A stretch of DNA of 64,000 bases from a virus. A program made the translations under genes and the position numbers. The notes beneath the pieces were generated by a model. It did no database searches and was not told the origin of the DNA. It worked only from the letters and a program-made list of their open reading frames with translations. The stretch covers positions 1-64,000 of the IMG/VR virus record IMGVR_UViG_3300027791_000007, one strand, 5' to 3'. Shown piece by piece: positions 1-10,740 of this stretch; position 1 is the stretch's first letter; each line of letters opens with the position of its first letter.

Positions 1-1751
1 AAATCTTGCCCAGAGTCAGTATCATCCATAAATATAGAACGACAATCTTTAAATGTATGTGTAACAACTTCTGTAATAGTTAAGTCTGCATTTGCAACAT
101 TCTCTACAATCTTATTGGCTTCACCAGAATCCGAGGCTTTAATCTTTTCACCAACTGCAAAAGTTCCAACAACTGTTGTCAGAACGACTTTACCAGAACC
201 AGTACCAGAAGCAAATACATATCCAGTTGCGGCAGAAGTAACACCAGTTACTTGAACACCACCACTTGCATGATTAGCGAGTAGCGTTCCACTAGGTGTA
301 CCACTTAATGTAAGTTTAGTAAAAGGTCTAACATCCCACAAATATAAATCATAAACAGCAGCAGAAGTTCCTACAACACCAGTACGATATTCAATTGCTT
401 TTCCTCGAGCAACACCAATCTGATTTCCAGAAGATGTACCGTTAGTAACAATCTTATCATCGAATAACCCAATTGTTTTGTATGCAGTAGATTCTCCAGA
501 AATAAATGTGATATCTGGTTGTCCAAATATATTTGTTATTTGACAAAAGTTTCCGATTTCATGTGTAACAACACCAGTGTTAACAGAATTAAAATCTCTT
601 GCTTTAGGTAAATCTTTAAACGTAGGTGATATTTTTTCTAATTCATAACCCTTGACATATGCTTTACCAGGCGAAACATGAAGAGAAAGCAAACTTTCAT
701 CTGGAGTTCCACCATCATCTGTAGTAGTTTTCCCAGCAAACACACCTTGGTAATTAGTATTTCTTGCAGTGATATTAGTACTTTCTCTCATATCAAAATT
801 AAAAGGACGTACAGTATATGATCCACTTTCATCGAAAGTTCTTCTTGCGAGAGTATCTCCTAATACATCGTATTCTGTAACTCTGGCTTGTCCAACCATA
901 GTACCGTTTTCAATTCTCATCAGTTCTACAAAATTAGAGTCTGCTGTTGAAGAAGTAGTTCTTGAGTCGAGTGTTAAAGTAATTTTTAATCTATGGGCAC
1001 CTTTGGCTGCATAGTTAGATGAACCAGTTGCATTATCAGTTAAACTGGTATCTATTTCTGGTGTCGATAATGTTTCTGTAATTGAAAAACCAACTCTTGC
1101 AGTGACAGCATTAGAGTTTGTTGACAGTACTAATCTTTGAGCGGCACATCTTACAAACTGTCCTCTTACATAGTAAACACCCTCTTGTAGTTCAACTGCA
1201 AGTCCATCTTGAGTAGCAGTAGTACCATCAATTGGTGAGAATATAGTTCCAGAAGCATTATTAGAAGCATATGATGTAGTATGAGTAATACCAGCATTTG
1301 CAGTTATGTTCTCACCATTTACAAATCTTTGAGATACACCATCTGTTCCAGTATTTACATATTGAACATACAACATAGGTTGTGTTGTTGAAGTTGCAAT
1401 TTGAAATCCTATAACTTTAGCTGTAACACCAGATATTTGTCCAGTGATAACTACATTGTTAGTTTGATTATAATATGAACTTGGGTTTACTGTTTCGTTA
1501 GAAAATGTTCCATCCAACTGTACTGTTTGGAATTGTTTCATTATGGAAAGTTGGCCAGGTATAACCACTGTTCCTTCTTTGAACATGTGATTACCATGCT
1601 GTTCGACTTGGTTTTGTAGGATAGACTGTAGAGTTGTTAACTCTCTAGCCTGAACTGCAAAGCCTGGACGAAATAATACTCTGTGAAAATCTTTATCTTT
1701 ACTAAAGTCATCATAGTATGGTGATACATTTAGGTCGGTGAGTTGAGCCAT
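1..1751 (-). CDS. DUF4815-type tail/baseplate structural protein (3' end off window)
   Basis: The reading frame starts at the ATG at 1749-1751, behind AAAGGATT, and runs off the left edge, so about 583 N-terminal residues are visible. The N-terminus (LNVSPYYDDF, then VLFRPGFAVQARELTTLQS and NQVEQHGNHMFKEGTVV) is the hallmark start of the DUF4815 phage structural family. It lies directly downstream of gp8, where T4 has gp9/gp10, so a role in the outer baseplate or fibre attachment is likely. Ser/Thr/Gly-rich beta sequence follows. The exact role is inferred from position. Confidence 0.78.
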   Translation of the reverse strand, partial: MAQLTDLNVSPYYDDFSKDKDFHRVLFRPGFAVQARELTTLQSILQNQVEQHGNHMFKEGTVVIPGQLSIMKQFQTVQLDGTFSNETVNPSSYYNQTNNVVITGQISGVTAKVIGFQIATSTTQPMLYVQYVNTGTDGVSQRFVNGENITANAGITHTTSYASNNASGTIFSPIDGTTATQDGLAVELQEGVYYVRGQFVRCAAQRLVLSTNSNAVTARVGFSITETLSTPEIDTSLTDNATGSSNYAAKGAHRLKITLTLDSRTTSSTADSNFVELMRIENGTMVGQARVTEYDVLGDTLARRTFDESGSYTVRPFNFDMRESTNITARNTNYQGVFAGKTTTDDGGTPDESLLSLHVSPGKAYVKGYELEKISPTFKDLPKARDFNSVNTGVVTHEIGNFCQITNIFGQPDITFISGESTAYKTIGLFDDKIVTNGTSSGNQIGVARGKAIEYRTGVVGTSAAVYDLYLWDVRPFTKLTLSGTPSGTLLANHASGGVQVTGVTSAATGYVFASGTGSGKVVLTTVVGTFAVGEKIKASDSGEANKIVENVANADLTITEVVTHTFKDCRSIFMDDTDSGQD

Positions 1752-1762
1752 TAACTAATCCT

Positions 1763-3262
1763 TTAAAATTCAATTATAATTTTTATATCTTCTGTTTGGT
1801 CACTTGATCTTTGAATTGGTTTTCTATTTTCTAGATAAATAATATTACCACTATCTGGTTGTAACTCTGGATTCGCATATCCACTTGTTAAAGATAAACT
1901 ATTAGAGTTTGCCAAAGTAACGGTTTCACTTGCTGTATTTGATGGTGTTCCAGTTGCACCAGAAGTTCCACCAGTTATAGTTGCCGTAGTTGAAAACAAA
2001 GCATAAGCACCAGTTGTAGAATTAGTTCCGTAAGAACCAAATCTTTCTTGGTGATAATATAAAAGACTTCTAGAAGCATCCCATTCTACTACTCTTCCAA
2101 CAGCACCAGTAGTTGCTTGTGTTATAGTTTCATCTACATCAAAAGTTCCAGAAGATGTTGACATTTTTACAACATATGTCATTCTTCCAGTATTAACACT
2201 TGCGACAGAAGAAGAACCAAAAACTGTTGGGTCTACTACAAGTCCAACTTCTCTAAAATCGTTTGCAGTTGTAATGTCATCATTTTCAGCCTGTGTTAAA
2301 GTTGTATTAGACATTACATAATGTCCACCTAACTCTGCAACAGCATCTGAACCATGTCCATTCTTTGGACTTATAACAACACCTATTGAACCACCAGAAC
2401 CACTACCTAATGTACCAGAACTTGTTAAGGCTGTGTCTGTAAATATATAAGCAGCAGCTAAGTTAACCTTTCCAAAGGTATAACCACTTCCACCGTTATG
2501 TAAAATTGTGTCTGTTCCAGAGGCTAATCCAAATCCTTGGATTGCACCACCAGATACTTTGATAGAAACAATAGCACCAGTTGCAGTTCCAGCATTTGTA
2601 CCGTCACCATAAACTGCAGCGTAGAAAGTTCCATCAGTATAACCAGAGCCCCCAATTATGGATAGAGCTTCTATTTTACCATCTGTTGCAGCAGCATTTA
2701 CAGTTGCATTTGTTTTTACGGGCATAAAGTCTGTGGTTAAAAATTTGGTAGCATCTGATGCAGAAATAGTGTACATATATTTAAGGACATAACCACCAAG
2801 AGCAAAAGGCGATGTTGATTCTGATGTCGGTTCAGAACCAGAGTATGAAGCCCCAGCGTTATTATCTAATATTTTGTATACTCTAAATGCAGAGGTTATG
2901 AAATAAAAGTTTGAGTCGAATAAATTTGTCGCACCATTGGCAGATAAACTAGATGCAGATATGTCATCTTTGTACATTGAATAAACTGTTCCGTTTATCC
3001 AGTTAACTCTTGGTAGAGCAAATGATACATCCGTTGATGCAACTTTTTTAGCTGCAATCATAGAATCCCATCTATAGAACTCTGAACTAATATCATCTGA
3101 TGGGGTTGGGGGAATAGTATCGTTTCCTCCAGTAGTACCAGAAGTGAATGGTGTTGCCTTACCTATGAATAGGTAGTACACCGATGCAGCTGCTTCAGTA
3201 AATGATTCAAAAAACTGATTAGCATTATGCTGTCTAAATTTCTCTGTAATTATTGCCGACAT
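1763..3262 (-). CDS. 8: Baseplate wedge protein gp8 homologue
   Basis: 499 residues against 334 in T4 gp8. Both ends match the T4 protein as I recall it. N-terminal: TEKFRQHNANQFFESF and YLFIGKATPF, then WDSMIAAKKV and LPRVNW (T4 has a W..MM..VKV segment then IPRRDW). C-terminal: NIIYLENRKPI then DQTEDIKIIIEF (T4 has MIYMENRPPI then DQTEEINILFTF). The extra length is a Gly/Ser/Thr-rich middle (about residues 190-440). Gene order gp6-gp7-gp8 is as in T4. The gene has its own TATAAATA late promoter just upstream. Confidence 0.85.
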   Translation of the reverse strand: MSAIITEKFRQHNANQFFESFTEAAASVYYLFIGKATPFTSGTTGGNDTIPPTPSDDISSEFYRWDSMIAAKKVASTDVSFALPRVNWINGTVYSMYKDDISASSLSANGATNLFDSNFYFITSAFRVYKILDNNAGASYSGSEPTSESTSPFALGGYVLKYMYTISASDATKFLTTDFMPVKTNATVNAAATDGKIEALSIIGGSGYTDGTFYAAVYGDGTNAGTATGAIVSIKVSGGAIQGFGLASGTDTILHNGGSGYTFGKVNLAAAYIFTDTALTSSGTLGSGSGGSIGVVISPKNGHGSDAVAELGGHYVMSNTTLTQAENDDITTANDFREVGLVVDPTVFGSSSVASVNTGRMTYVVKMSTSSGTFDVDETITQATTGAVGRVVEWDASRSLLYYHQERFGSYGTNSTTGAYALFSTTATITGGTSGATGTPSNTASETVTLANSNSLSLTSGYANPELQPDSGNIIYLENRKPIQRSSDQTEDIKIIIEF

Positions 3263-3280
3263 TTTTTAATCCTTTGTATA

Positions 3281-3288
3281 TATTTATA
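3281..3288 (-). promoter_or_regulatory. T4-type late promoter for gp8
   Basis: The minus strand reads TATAAATA exactly, about 20 bp upstream of the gp8 ATG, leaving room for a start point near 3275 and the AAAGGATT ribosome site. There is no -35 box, as expected for late promoters read with gp55/gp33-type factors. Confidence 0.7.
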
Positions 3289-3304
3289 ACACATTTCCAT
3301 CCTT

Positions 3305-6300
3305 TTATGAAACCTTCAACGTAATAATTGCAGGCTGTACGATTGGAATGTTCCTTATACTTGTATTTATACTCCCAGACATTGTATAATTCTCAATTGG
3401 TTTAACTCCTCTATTTGCAATATAGGCAGAAGTCTCTAATACAATATGATTTATTCTATCTGAACCTATATCAGCAGTGTCTTGTTCTTGAAGTAATCTT
3501 TCATTTTCATCTACTGGATTTCCATCAGCAGCAGTACTCGTTGCATCAAGAACTATATTACCACCATCAGTAGTTGTTCCATCTTCTTGAATAATGATAT
3601 CTTCAACTGACCTTAGATATGTTGCTTCTATGAGTAAAGCAGATGGAACGCCAATTCCATCATCAAGAGCATCTTCTAATTGAATTACATCTATGATTGA
3701 TAACGTAGATGAATCTTCTTCTACAATAGCACCAGCTGTTTCTTGTATTATTCTTTCGTGTTTACCAGTTATATTTTCTAAGAGTATTGATGAGTTTTCA
3801 TTTACTGCAAAAGCATCATCACCAACACCACTTATTTCATTTCCATCCATCAAAATGAAACCATCTTCTTCTAGTGCAATACCAGTATCTTCTGTTGAAA
3901 TACTTTGTCCGTTAAGCCCAAACCCATCTTGTAATATCTTTCCCTTTCTTGCAATTTCTGTAATCTGTATATCACCTAGTTCTGAAAGAGTTAGTGTATC
4001 ATCGTTTGTAGGTTCAGACAATAGTAATTTTTCATTTCTATTTCTAACTTGATCTGCAATGAAAGTAAAGATAGATGATTCAAGTAATGTTCTACCAGAC
4101 CCTATATTAATAGTGTCTTGTTCAAATACAATATTTTCACCAGCCTCAGTTACTAAGAAAGCAACAGAAGGTAAAGGTTCTTCACCATCTAATCTAATTA
4201 CATCATGACGAACTGTTGTATCATTTACAACTATAAGTCCACCAGTTTCTAAAAGTATATTATCTATTACTGCATCTCCGTCACCGTCTGTATCTGTTCC
4301 ATCTTCCATACCTAAAATGGAATTGTTTTCCATTTGTATTCCACCGTATGCTTGTTCCACAGCAAAAGGGTGGTCATATAGATATGTTAATAAGTTTTTA
4401 GCAGCATGATTTATTGGTTTAGTTGCCCGTGTTATCCTCATCTCTTTAGTTAATGTTCTTTCTCCTTTACCACCCATAGAAGAAGAACTTTCAGACATAA
4501 CCCTACCACCAGAAGATTCATTTTCTCTTATTTGATTTGATTCATATAACAATGCTTTACCAGCAGCAAGACTTCCAATTTCCATAAGAATAGTAGAATC
4601 ATCTTCCATAAGGATGCTATCAAACTCATCTGTGATACGTCCAGTTTCATGAAGTATTTGAAAATTATCTTCTTGTACTATATGTGATACAGCATAATCA
4701 TAATTTGTGGGTTGTAAACTATCTTCTAGTAGCAATGATATATTTGCAGGCATTCCAGATGCCACAGTTGCAGACGAACCTTCTAATGCCATTTGAGCAG
4801 AGTCTGGTATTCCGTTTTCTAATAATACTTGGTCATCTCTATTACCAATTATCATACTACCAGCAACCAACCTTCTCTGAATTGTTTGATCAAATAATAC
4901 TTCTAGAACAGAAGCAAGTTCTGGTGTAAATGTTTGTGTATCTCCAAGGTATCCGGCAACACCAGCAGCAGTTGTTCCTACGGTTGCAGAGACAAAAGAT
5001 GCAATACTAACTTTACCAAATGGAGCAAAACCAGCAGGGTGAACTGCTCTTTTTAATTGATTAATATAAGTTGCAGTAGATTGTCCAACGGCAACTTCGT
5101 ATGAGAAATCTTGATAATAGAATGAATCTTGAATACGAATTAAATCCTCACCAATCAAGTTATCAATTGTTACATAGTTTCCAATACCAGTTGAAATTGT
5201 ATCAACTAATGTTGTACCAGATGCAATATCAGCAAAAATAATTGTACCAGATGCCCCACTCGAATCCGTGATAGTTACATCTTTTCCAGAAAAATCAATT
5301 GGTTGTTCTAGAATTAAATTTTCTCCAGCATTTAAAGCATTATTATTTGAACCATCTAAAACAATGAAGTCAGCAGTTTCATCATCTAATAAAAAGAGGT
5401 CATTATCTTCTAATGTTAGGTTGAAACCAAAATCTTCACCATGTATTTTATCACCATTTTCCTCTTGAACTATGAATACAGAGCCTGGATTTATTTCTCT
5501 GTACTTATTCATAACAATTTTATCACCAATTCCTTGGACAAAACTACTAATAGATTCTTCTAGTTGAACACCCCCCACATTATAGTTATACCCATTTACG
5601 ATTTTACCATTTGAATCTTCAAGTTCTATTACACCCCCACTTACCTCACTGGAATCTTCTAATAGAAGTTTAGTTTTATCTTCTAAATCTAATCGTCCTT
5701 GAGTAAAGCCAGGATCTTCTTCAAATTCTATAATACCAAATCCAGTAAAATTAACTGCATCTTCTAGTAGTATATTAAATTCATGTTTACTAAATCCATC
5801 TGTTAATATATTAGAACCCACATCCAATACAACTGATTGCAGTTGTGGTGTTAAAATACTATTACCCATACCACTATGATTTGTACAATAATAATAAAGA
5901 TTTGGAGCTCCAAATGGAACAACTATTTGAATAAATGCACCAACTGTTCCTATTGGTACGAGTGTGATAACGGATTCTGTTACACCATTTGTAAATGCAG
6001 AACCAGAATTGTGTGTTCCATCTGGTGTTGTTGAAAATCTTAATTGATGTGAATTAACAGAAGTATTATCCGTGTACAAAGATGGATCAGACAAATCAAA
6101 ATAATAAGTGTTACCCTCATACAATGCTAATTCTGGTCGTTTAGATTCATTTATCATAAACCGATTGACAGATAATCCATCCTCGTTTAATTCTGAATAT
6201 TTTTTAACTTTTAAAACAAATGTTTGATTGATTGGTTCTCTAATTGCAGTACCATCTAATACAATGTTATCACCACCATCAAATTCTTGTTCATCTTCTA

Positions 6301-8359
6301 AAAATATTTGTGATGACAAATTATCAGCAGTATTACCCTCTAACTCAATAGCTTCATTAAACGTACTATCTTGTTCGTGTGTAAGTCTTTCTTCATTTTC
6401 AAAAGTTGTAGTTAATAATTTAGTAGCAGAATCGTATGCTTGAACTACACCAGTATGTCCGTTAGTCGATAAAGTATTACCAAATGCAAACGTGCCAGAT
6501 ACATCTTTTAAAATAAAATGAGCCCTTGGAGCAATTGTTGGAGCATTGGTTGCATCGTAATTAAACCCAGAGTCACTAATTTTTAGTGATTGTATTTTAC
6601 CAATTTCTGTGGATATCGCAGTAAGATCAGCGCTACTACCAAAAGTAGATGTAACAGAAATTGTGGGTAGTCTTGTATAACCATCACCACTGTTTTCTAT
6701 AAATATTTTTTTAATTTGTCCAAATTCATTAGAAGGGAATGTACCATCTTCTAGAACTAATTGATCTGTAACTGTTCCAAATGTATCATTTACTTCTATC
6801 TGTTGATTTGTTTGTAATTTATATCCAGCATCTAAACTAGAACCATTCGTTCCGTTTAACAGTAAGAAGTCTTGTGCATTACCTTTAATAAAAATAGTTG
6901 AAAGAGATTTGGGTGCTGTTGTAAATGTAATTGTGCTACCAGATTGTATGTATGCAGTTGTGATTGCATTGTCAATATAAATTGTAATAGTATCTGTAGT
7001 TGGAACATTAACTAATGTAAATGCTCGTGTAGTTCCATCGCCAATAAGTCTATCTTCTACTCTACTCTCCAGTAGTATATTAAAGTTTTCGGATGATACA
7101 TCTGTAGCACCTTCTAAAATTATAATATCGCCTGTGTCATCTTCATCTGTAATACCACCACCAACAACACTTACAAATCCAGTTGCAGCAGATACATTTG
7201 TATCTACAGAATTTGGAGTAATAGTTACTCTATCCCCAACTTGATAATTTAAACCAACACCATCAATATCAATGTCAGTTATACCACCACTTTCGATACC
7301 ACTAACTCTAATATCAGCAAAATTATTTCCTAAAGCCTCAGCGTCAATTGTTTCATTATCAACATACAAAGCACCAGGCTCATCCAAATTTGATTGGGAT
7401 ACAATTGCTCTTACACGAAAGTTAGCAGGAACATCTGTAAGTGTAGATATTGCAGTAATTAATTCACCACTATTGAACTCTCCATTTACAGAATCTATTT
7501 CTAATTCAGTAACAGATACAGAACCTTGCTGGAACGTAATAGTATCAACAACAATCGCAGTTGCAAAAGATGTTGCACCAGTTATAACTTGATTGACAAT
7601 TTCATCAGCAGAAGAACCAATTGTTTCAACTCTCATTGTAGTTTTTTGTCGCCAATCACCATTTGAAACTCTTAACATATATTTTGTTGGATAAAAGATA
7701 GAAGCACTTTCACCAAGTAACAATCTCATAAAGAGTTTATGTCCTTCTGATGTTCCTTTAGCAGTGTACAAGTCTCTAATAGATTTTATTAAATTTCTTT
7801 TTGCTGTTCCAGTTGCAAGAGTATTAGGAATTGCTTCCATGAACGAATCTCTAAATTTATTTAAAAAGTCAAAGATTGTATTGTCTACGTCAGCGTAATC
7901 TAAAAGTTGTTGAATATTTTGAACTGGGTTTGCACGATATCTTTTCAGTACACCAGTTGATGTAGAAGTTTGTCCAGTAATAGTTTCACCAGTTTCAAAC
8001 TTTTGATTTGATGAAATATATAGTGTGCCATTACGAACATCTTCAACCAAAACTTCTGCTGTTGCATTTGAAATAGAACCTACAACGGTTTCTCCATTAA
8101 CAAAGTTACCAACAGTTCCAGCACCTTGTTCTGCAACAATTCTATCACCATCATCATTAAGTATATATGATAAAGTTTCTGTTTCGTATTTTACATAGTC
8201 AACAGCTGCAGTAAGTTCCATCTTACCAGCTTCAAGAAATTTATAATAGTCTTGGACAAATTTTACAAAGAGTTTGTTTTCATCTTTAACAAAATCTGGA
8301 AACTGACCTTCTATTAATGGGGATATCTTACCTAAAAATTTGGAAGATTTTTCCGACAT
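3305..8359 (-). CDS. 7: Baseplate wedge protein gp7 homologue, very long
   Basis: 1684 residues against 1032 in T4 gp7. It sits between gp6 and gp8 as in T4. About residues 150-250 contain KRNLIKSIRDLYTAKGT and KLFMRLLLGE, resembling the T4 segment with YSTKGIEASYKFLF, and near residue 1090 AVHPAGFAPFG matches T4 VHPVGFGF. The middle and C-terminal parts carry dozens of degenerate ILLED / IVLDG / LLLEDS repeats that suggest a beta-rich fibrous or solenoid region. About residues 735-835 look like an inserted cupredoxin-like domain with H771, C825, H828 and M831 (YYYCTNHSGMGN). The start is close behind gp6 (10-bp gap), so translation is probably coupled. Role by homology; the repeat and cupredoxin readings are inference. 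Confidence 0.75.
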   Translation of the reverse strand: MSEKSSKFLGKISPLIEGQFPDFVKDENKLFVKFVQDYYKFLEAGKMELTAAVDYVKYETETLSYILNDDGDRIVAEQGAGTVGNFVNGETVVGSISNATAEVLVEDVRNGTLYISSNQKFETGETITGQTSTSTGVLKRYRANPVQNIQQLLDYADVDNTIFDFLNKFRDSFMEAIPNTLATGTAKRNLIKSIRDLYTAKGTSEGHKLFMRLLLGESASIFYPTKYMLRVSNGDWRQKTTMRVETIGSSADEIVNQVITGATSFATAIVVDTITFQQGSVSVTELEIDSVNGEFNSGELITAISTLTDVPANFRVRAIVSQSNLDEPGALYVDNETIDAEALGNNFADIRVSGIESGGITDIDIDGVGLNYQVGDRVTITPNSVDTNVSAATGFVSVVGGGITDEDDTGDIIILEGATDVSSENFNILLESRVEDRLIGDGTTRAFTLVNVPTTDTITIYIDNAITTAYIQSGSTITFTTAPKSLSTIFIKGNAQDFLLLNGTNGSSLDAGYKLQTNQQIEVNDTFGTVTDQLVLEDGTFPSNEFGQIKKIFIENSGDGYTRLPTISVTSTFGSSADLTAISTEIGKIQSLKISDSGFNYDATNAPTIAPRAHFILKDVSGTFAFGNTLSTNGHTGVVQAYDSATKLLTTTFENEERLTHEQDSTFNEAIELEGNTADNLSSQIFLEDEQEFDGGDNIVLDGTAIREPINQTFVLKVKKYSELNEDGLSVNRFMINESKRPELALYEGNTYYFDLSDPSLYTDNTSVNSHQLRFSTTPDGTHNSGSAFTNGVTESVITLVPIGTVGAFIQIVVPFGAPNLYYYCTNHSGMGNSILTPQLQSVVLDVGSNILTDGFSKHEFNILLEDAVNFTGFGIIEFEEDPGFTQGRLDLEDKTKLLLEDSSEVSGGVIELEDSNGKIVNGYNYNVGGVQLEESISSFVQGIGDKIVMNKYREINPGSVFIVQEENGDKIHGEDFGFNLTLEDNDLFLLDDETADFIVLDGSNNNALNAGENLILEQPIDFSGKDVTITDSSGASGTIIFADIASGTTLVDTISTGIGNYVTIDNLIGEDLIRIQDSFYYQDFSYEVAVGQSTATYINQLKRAVHPAGFAPFGKVSIASFVSATVGTTAAGVAGYLGDTQTFTPELASVLEVLFDQTIQRRLVAGSMIIGNRDDQVLLENGIPDSAQMALEGSSATVASGMPANISLLLEDSLQPTNYDYAVSHIVQEDNFQILHETGRITDEFDSILMEDDSTILMEIGSLAAGKALLYESNQIRENESSGGRVMSESSSSMGGKGERTLTKEMRITRATKPINHAAKNLLTYLYDHPFAVEQAYGGIQMENNSILGMEDGTDTDGDGDAVIDNILLETGGLIVVNDTTVRHDVIRLDGEEPLPSVAFLVTEAGENIVFEQDTINIGSGRTLLESSIFTFIADQVRNRNEKLLLSEPTNDDTLTLSELGDIQITEIARKGKILQDGFGLNGQSISTEDTGIALEEDGFILMDGNEISGVGDDAFAVNENSSILLENITGKHERIIQETAGAIVEEDSSTLSIIDVIQLEDALDDGIGVPSALLIEATYLRSVEDIIIQEDGTTTDGGNIVLDATSTAADGNPVDENERLLQEQDTADIGSDRINHIVLETSAYIANRGVKPIENYTMSGSINTSIRNIPIVQPAIITLKVS

Positions 8360-8369
8360 AGATTACTCC

Positions 8370-10310
8370 CTAATAAGCACTTGTTGGACCAGATGATGGA
8401 TTAGTTGCTACTGATGTTTGTGTGGTTGTTGCATCCCCACCAGTTGAAGCGACTGTGTAACCAACACCAGTTGTTGCCGTTGCATCAACATTACTTAATA
8501 TAGTTGAGTTAACTAAATCTATTTCTAATAATTGATTTCTAACTGGAACAATATCGTTTGAGTTTGGTTTAGCAGTTATTCTAATTTTTTCAGATGTGTT
8601 ACCATCAACACTTGATATAGTATTAATAACAAATGCATTTGTAGATATAACACCAGTTATATAATCTACTTTTCCTGCTTGAGTAGCATAATAAGTTCTT
8701 GCAGAACCTTGAAGATAATACATTCTTAGATTTCCTTGTCCGTCATCATCAAAAAACATTTCTTCCGTTCTACCACTAATTTTAAAACCAGTAGATGCAA
8801 TAACACCACCACCAAGATTATTGTGTCCAGAGTGTGGGTTATATATTGGATTGTTAAAACTAATTGTATAAGAAACATTTGTTCCAATGATTGGTGTAAA
8901 GAATTTAGCCATAGTTACAAGTGTAGTATTGTTTAAAATAGCTGCATCAACACCATCTACTAATCCAGTAACAGAAGAATGTCTGAAAGGACTATTAAAA
9001 CTTTTTAAAGATGTATCATTGTAATTAGAAACAGCAACTTTAACTGCGGCTTCTAAGTCTGGCCCAACTAAAACTGTCTTTGTAGAATCAAACATAAATG
9101 TAACCCCCAGAATTAAGAATGTTGTTTCTGGATCAACAATCACTGGTGTAATTGATGCTACAGTAAATGGACTAAAGGATTTAACTAGCGATGATTTTTG
9201 AGCAGAAGTTAAGTTCTGTCCAGTATTAGATTTAATTGATATGTAAACTTTACCATATTGTGGTGTTGCAGTAACACCCAAAGATGAATCAAAACTTCCA
9301 TCTTCTCCACCCCAAACTGAAACGGCTTGTGCATTTGCAAATAACTTTTTTGTAAATACTTGATAGTCATTTCTAGTCACACAACGCCCTTGAGCAGCAT
9401 AGTCTAGTGGAGCATTTAGTTTTATTGAATCCATACTCTCTGGTTCAGAACCACCAGAGGCAGATTGTACAAGTGTAATACCAATGTCGGTAACTCCACT
9501 TATTGAACTTGGTGAACTAAACCCATTTGCACCATTAGCAGCAGTTTTGTTTGTTACCACATAATTCATTATTACTATGTTTCCATCTGTCAACGCTTTA
9601 CTTACAACACCATCTCCAAAGTAAATTTCAAACCTACCCCCATCAACTTCTTGTAAAAAATAAACTGGACTATTAATTGAAAGTTGTGATATGTCAGTTG
9701 CTTTTGTAAATGTTGAAGTAAATGTATCCGATGTAGAGTTTTGTACTGTCACACTTAATGTAGTGGTGTCTGCTCTGTTATCGGTTATAGTAAATCTTTG
9801 TTCTGTATCTGTATTATCAACTATATATTTTGTTGTAACATAAGTTCCTTCATAAATTTCTGTGTTATCAAAGTTAACAATGTTACCAGAACTAGTCGAG
9901 TTTAGAGTTGATATGTTTACAAACTGATATGATACCCCATCTACTGTTGTAGTAAACTTTGTTCCAGCAGGCATTGTAGCTGTAGAGTTAGTTGTTGTTA
10001 ATGAAACTCCTATAGATGCTCTTGGAGCACGACAAGAAGATGGTTCATATCCTAAAGTCTTTGCATGTGATACTACAGAACTTCTTAAGGCCGCACTGTC
10101 TAGAAACATTTCATTCGCCAACATGTTTGCGTTGAAACCTAGATAGTGAGTGTTGTATGCAAGTGTATCAAGAAGAACACTCATACCACTTCCCTCAAAA
10201 TCATAGTCTCTAAATTCATTTTGGTTTTTTAGAAAAGATTTTAGGTTTGCTTTGATTTCATCAAAGTCTAATTCCGTTACTCTTACTTTTTGATTATTAC
10301 TATCTGCCAT
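8370..10310 (-). CDS. 6: Baseplate wedge protein gp6 (baseplate J-like)
   Basis: 646 residues, close to T4 gp6 (660). The N-terminal DYDFEGSGMSVLLDTLAY, NTHYLGFNANMLANEMF and ALRSSVVSHAKTLGY are classic gp6 / baseplate J-like motifs. gp6 dimers form the ring that ties wedges to the hub. It is followed by a Thr/Ser-rich beta region and a Gly/Thr-rich C-terminal tail. The start is 1 bp from the gp25 stop, so both are on one late transcript. Confidence 0.92.
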   Translation of the reverse strand: MADSNNQKVRVTELDFDEIKANLKSFLKNQNEFRDYDFEGSGMSVLLDTLAYNTHYLGFNANMLANEMFLDSAALRSSVVSHAKTLGYEPSSCRAPRASIGVSLTTTNSTATMPAGTKFTTTVDGVSYQFVNISTLNSTSSGNIVNFDNTEIYEGTYVTTKYIVDNTDTEQRFTITDNRADTTTLSVTVQNSTSDTFTSTFTKATDISQLSINSPVYFLQEVDGGRFEIYFGDGVVSKALTDGNIVIMNYVVTNKTAANGANGFSSPSSISGVTDIGITLVQSASGGSEPESMDSIKLNAPLDYAAQGRCVTRNDYQVFTKKLFANAQAVSVWGGEDGSFDSSLGVTATPQYGKVYISIKSNTGQNLTSAQKSSLVKSFSPFTVASITPVIVDPETTFLILGVTFMFDSTKTVLVGPDLEAAVKVAVSNYNDTSLKSFNSPFRHSSVTGLVDGVDAAILNNTTLVTMAKFFTPIIGTNVSYTISFNNPIYNPHSGHNNLGGGVIASTGFKISGRTEEMFFDDDGQGNLRMYYLQGSARTYYATQAGKVDYITGVISTNAFVINTISSVDGNTSEKIRITAKPNSNDIVPVRNQLLEIDLVNSTILSNVDATATTGVGYTVASTGGDATTTQTSVATNPSSGPTSAY

Positions 10311-10311
10311 C

Positions 10312-10740
10312 TTATCTCAATCTTTCTAAGAATACCGTTAAGTCTACTAACTCTGTCGGTGTGTTAACAACATAAAATTCTATTTTAATCTCATAGGCAT
10401 TACGATCTAAATCTGGTATCGCAGTTACACCTACAAGTTTTGCTCTAGGTTCAAAATTATTAATTACATCTTCAACTTGTCTTGCAATAATTTGAGCAGT
10501 AAATGGAGTCATTAACTCAAATAACATTCCCCTAATTCCAGATGCAATCTCTGGGTGAAAAGGTTTTTCATAGTAGTCAAGTTGGACTAGATTACGAACA
10601 CTTCTCTTTACCGCTTGAACATCTGTAAGTGTATTTATATCGCTATTAGATGTTTTTCTGCTAAAGAATAAATCTAAATCAGAGTATTGTCTATTATTCC
10701 TAGATGTGTCATTATTTAACTGAGCATCATATTGCGACAT
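10312..10740 (-). CDS. 25: Baseplate wedge protein gp25
   Basis: 142 residues, typical for the gp25/VipA-anchor (T6SS TssE-like) family. The sequence has the family pattern: an N-terminal DLDLFF, then AVKRSVRNLVQLDYYEKPFH, GIRGMLFEL and the C-terminal YEIKIEFYVV segment. gp25 anchors the sheath to the baseplate wedge. It is preceded by its own late promoter and overlaps the start signals of gp6. Confidence 0.92.
   Translation of the reverse strand: MSQYDAQLNNDTSRNNRQYSDLDLFFSRKTSNSDINTLTDVQAVKRSVRNLVQLDYYEKPFHPEIASGIRGMLFELMTPFTAQIIARQVEDVINNFEPRAKLVGVTAIPDLDRNAYEIKIEFYVVNTPTELVDLTVFLERLR

Noticed and set aside
3693-7592. Plus-strand open frames (3693-4052, 5268-5468, 6228-6443, 7272-7592)
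   Set aside because: They are antisense shadows of gp7, Ser/Thr/Pro-rich from reverse-reading acidic repeats, with no ribosome sites.
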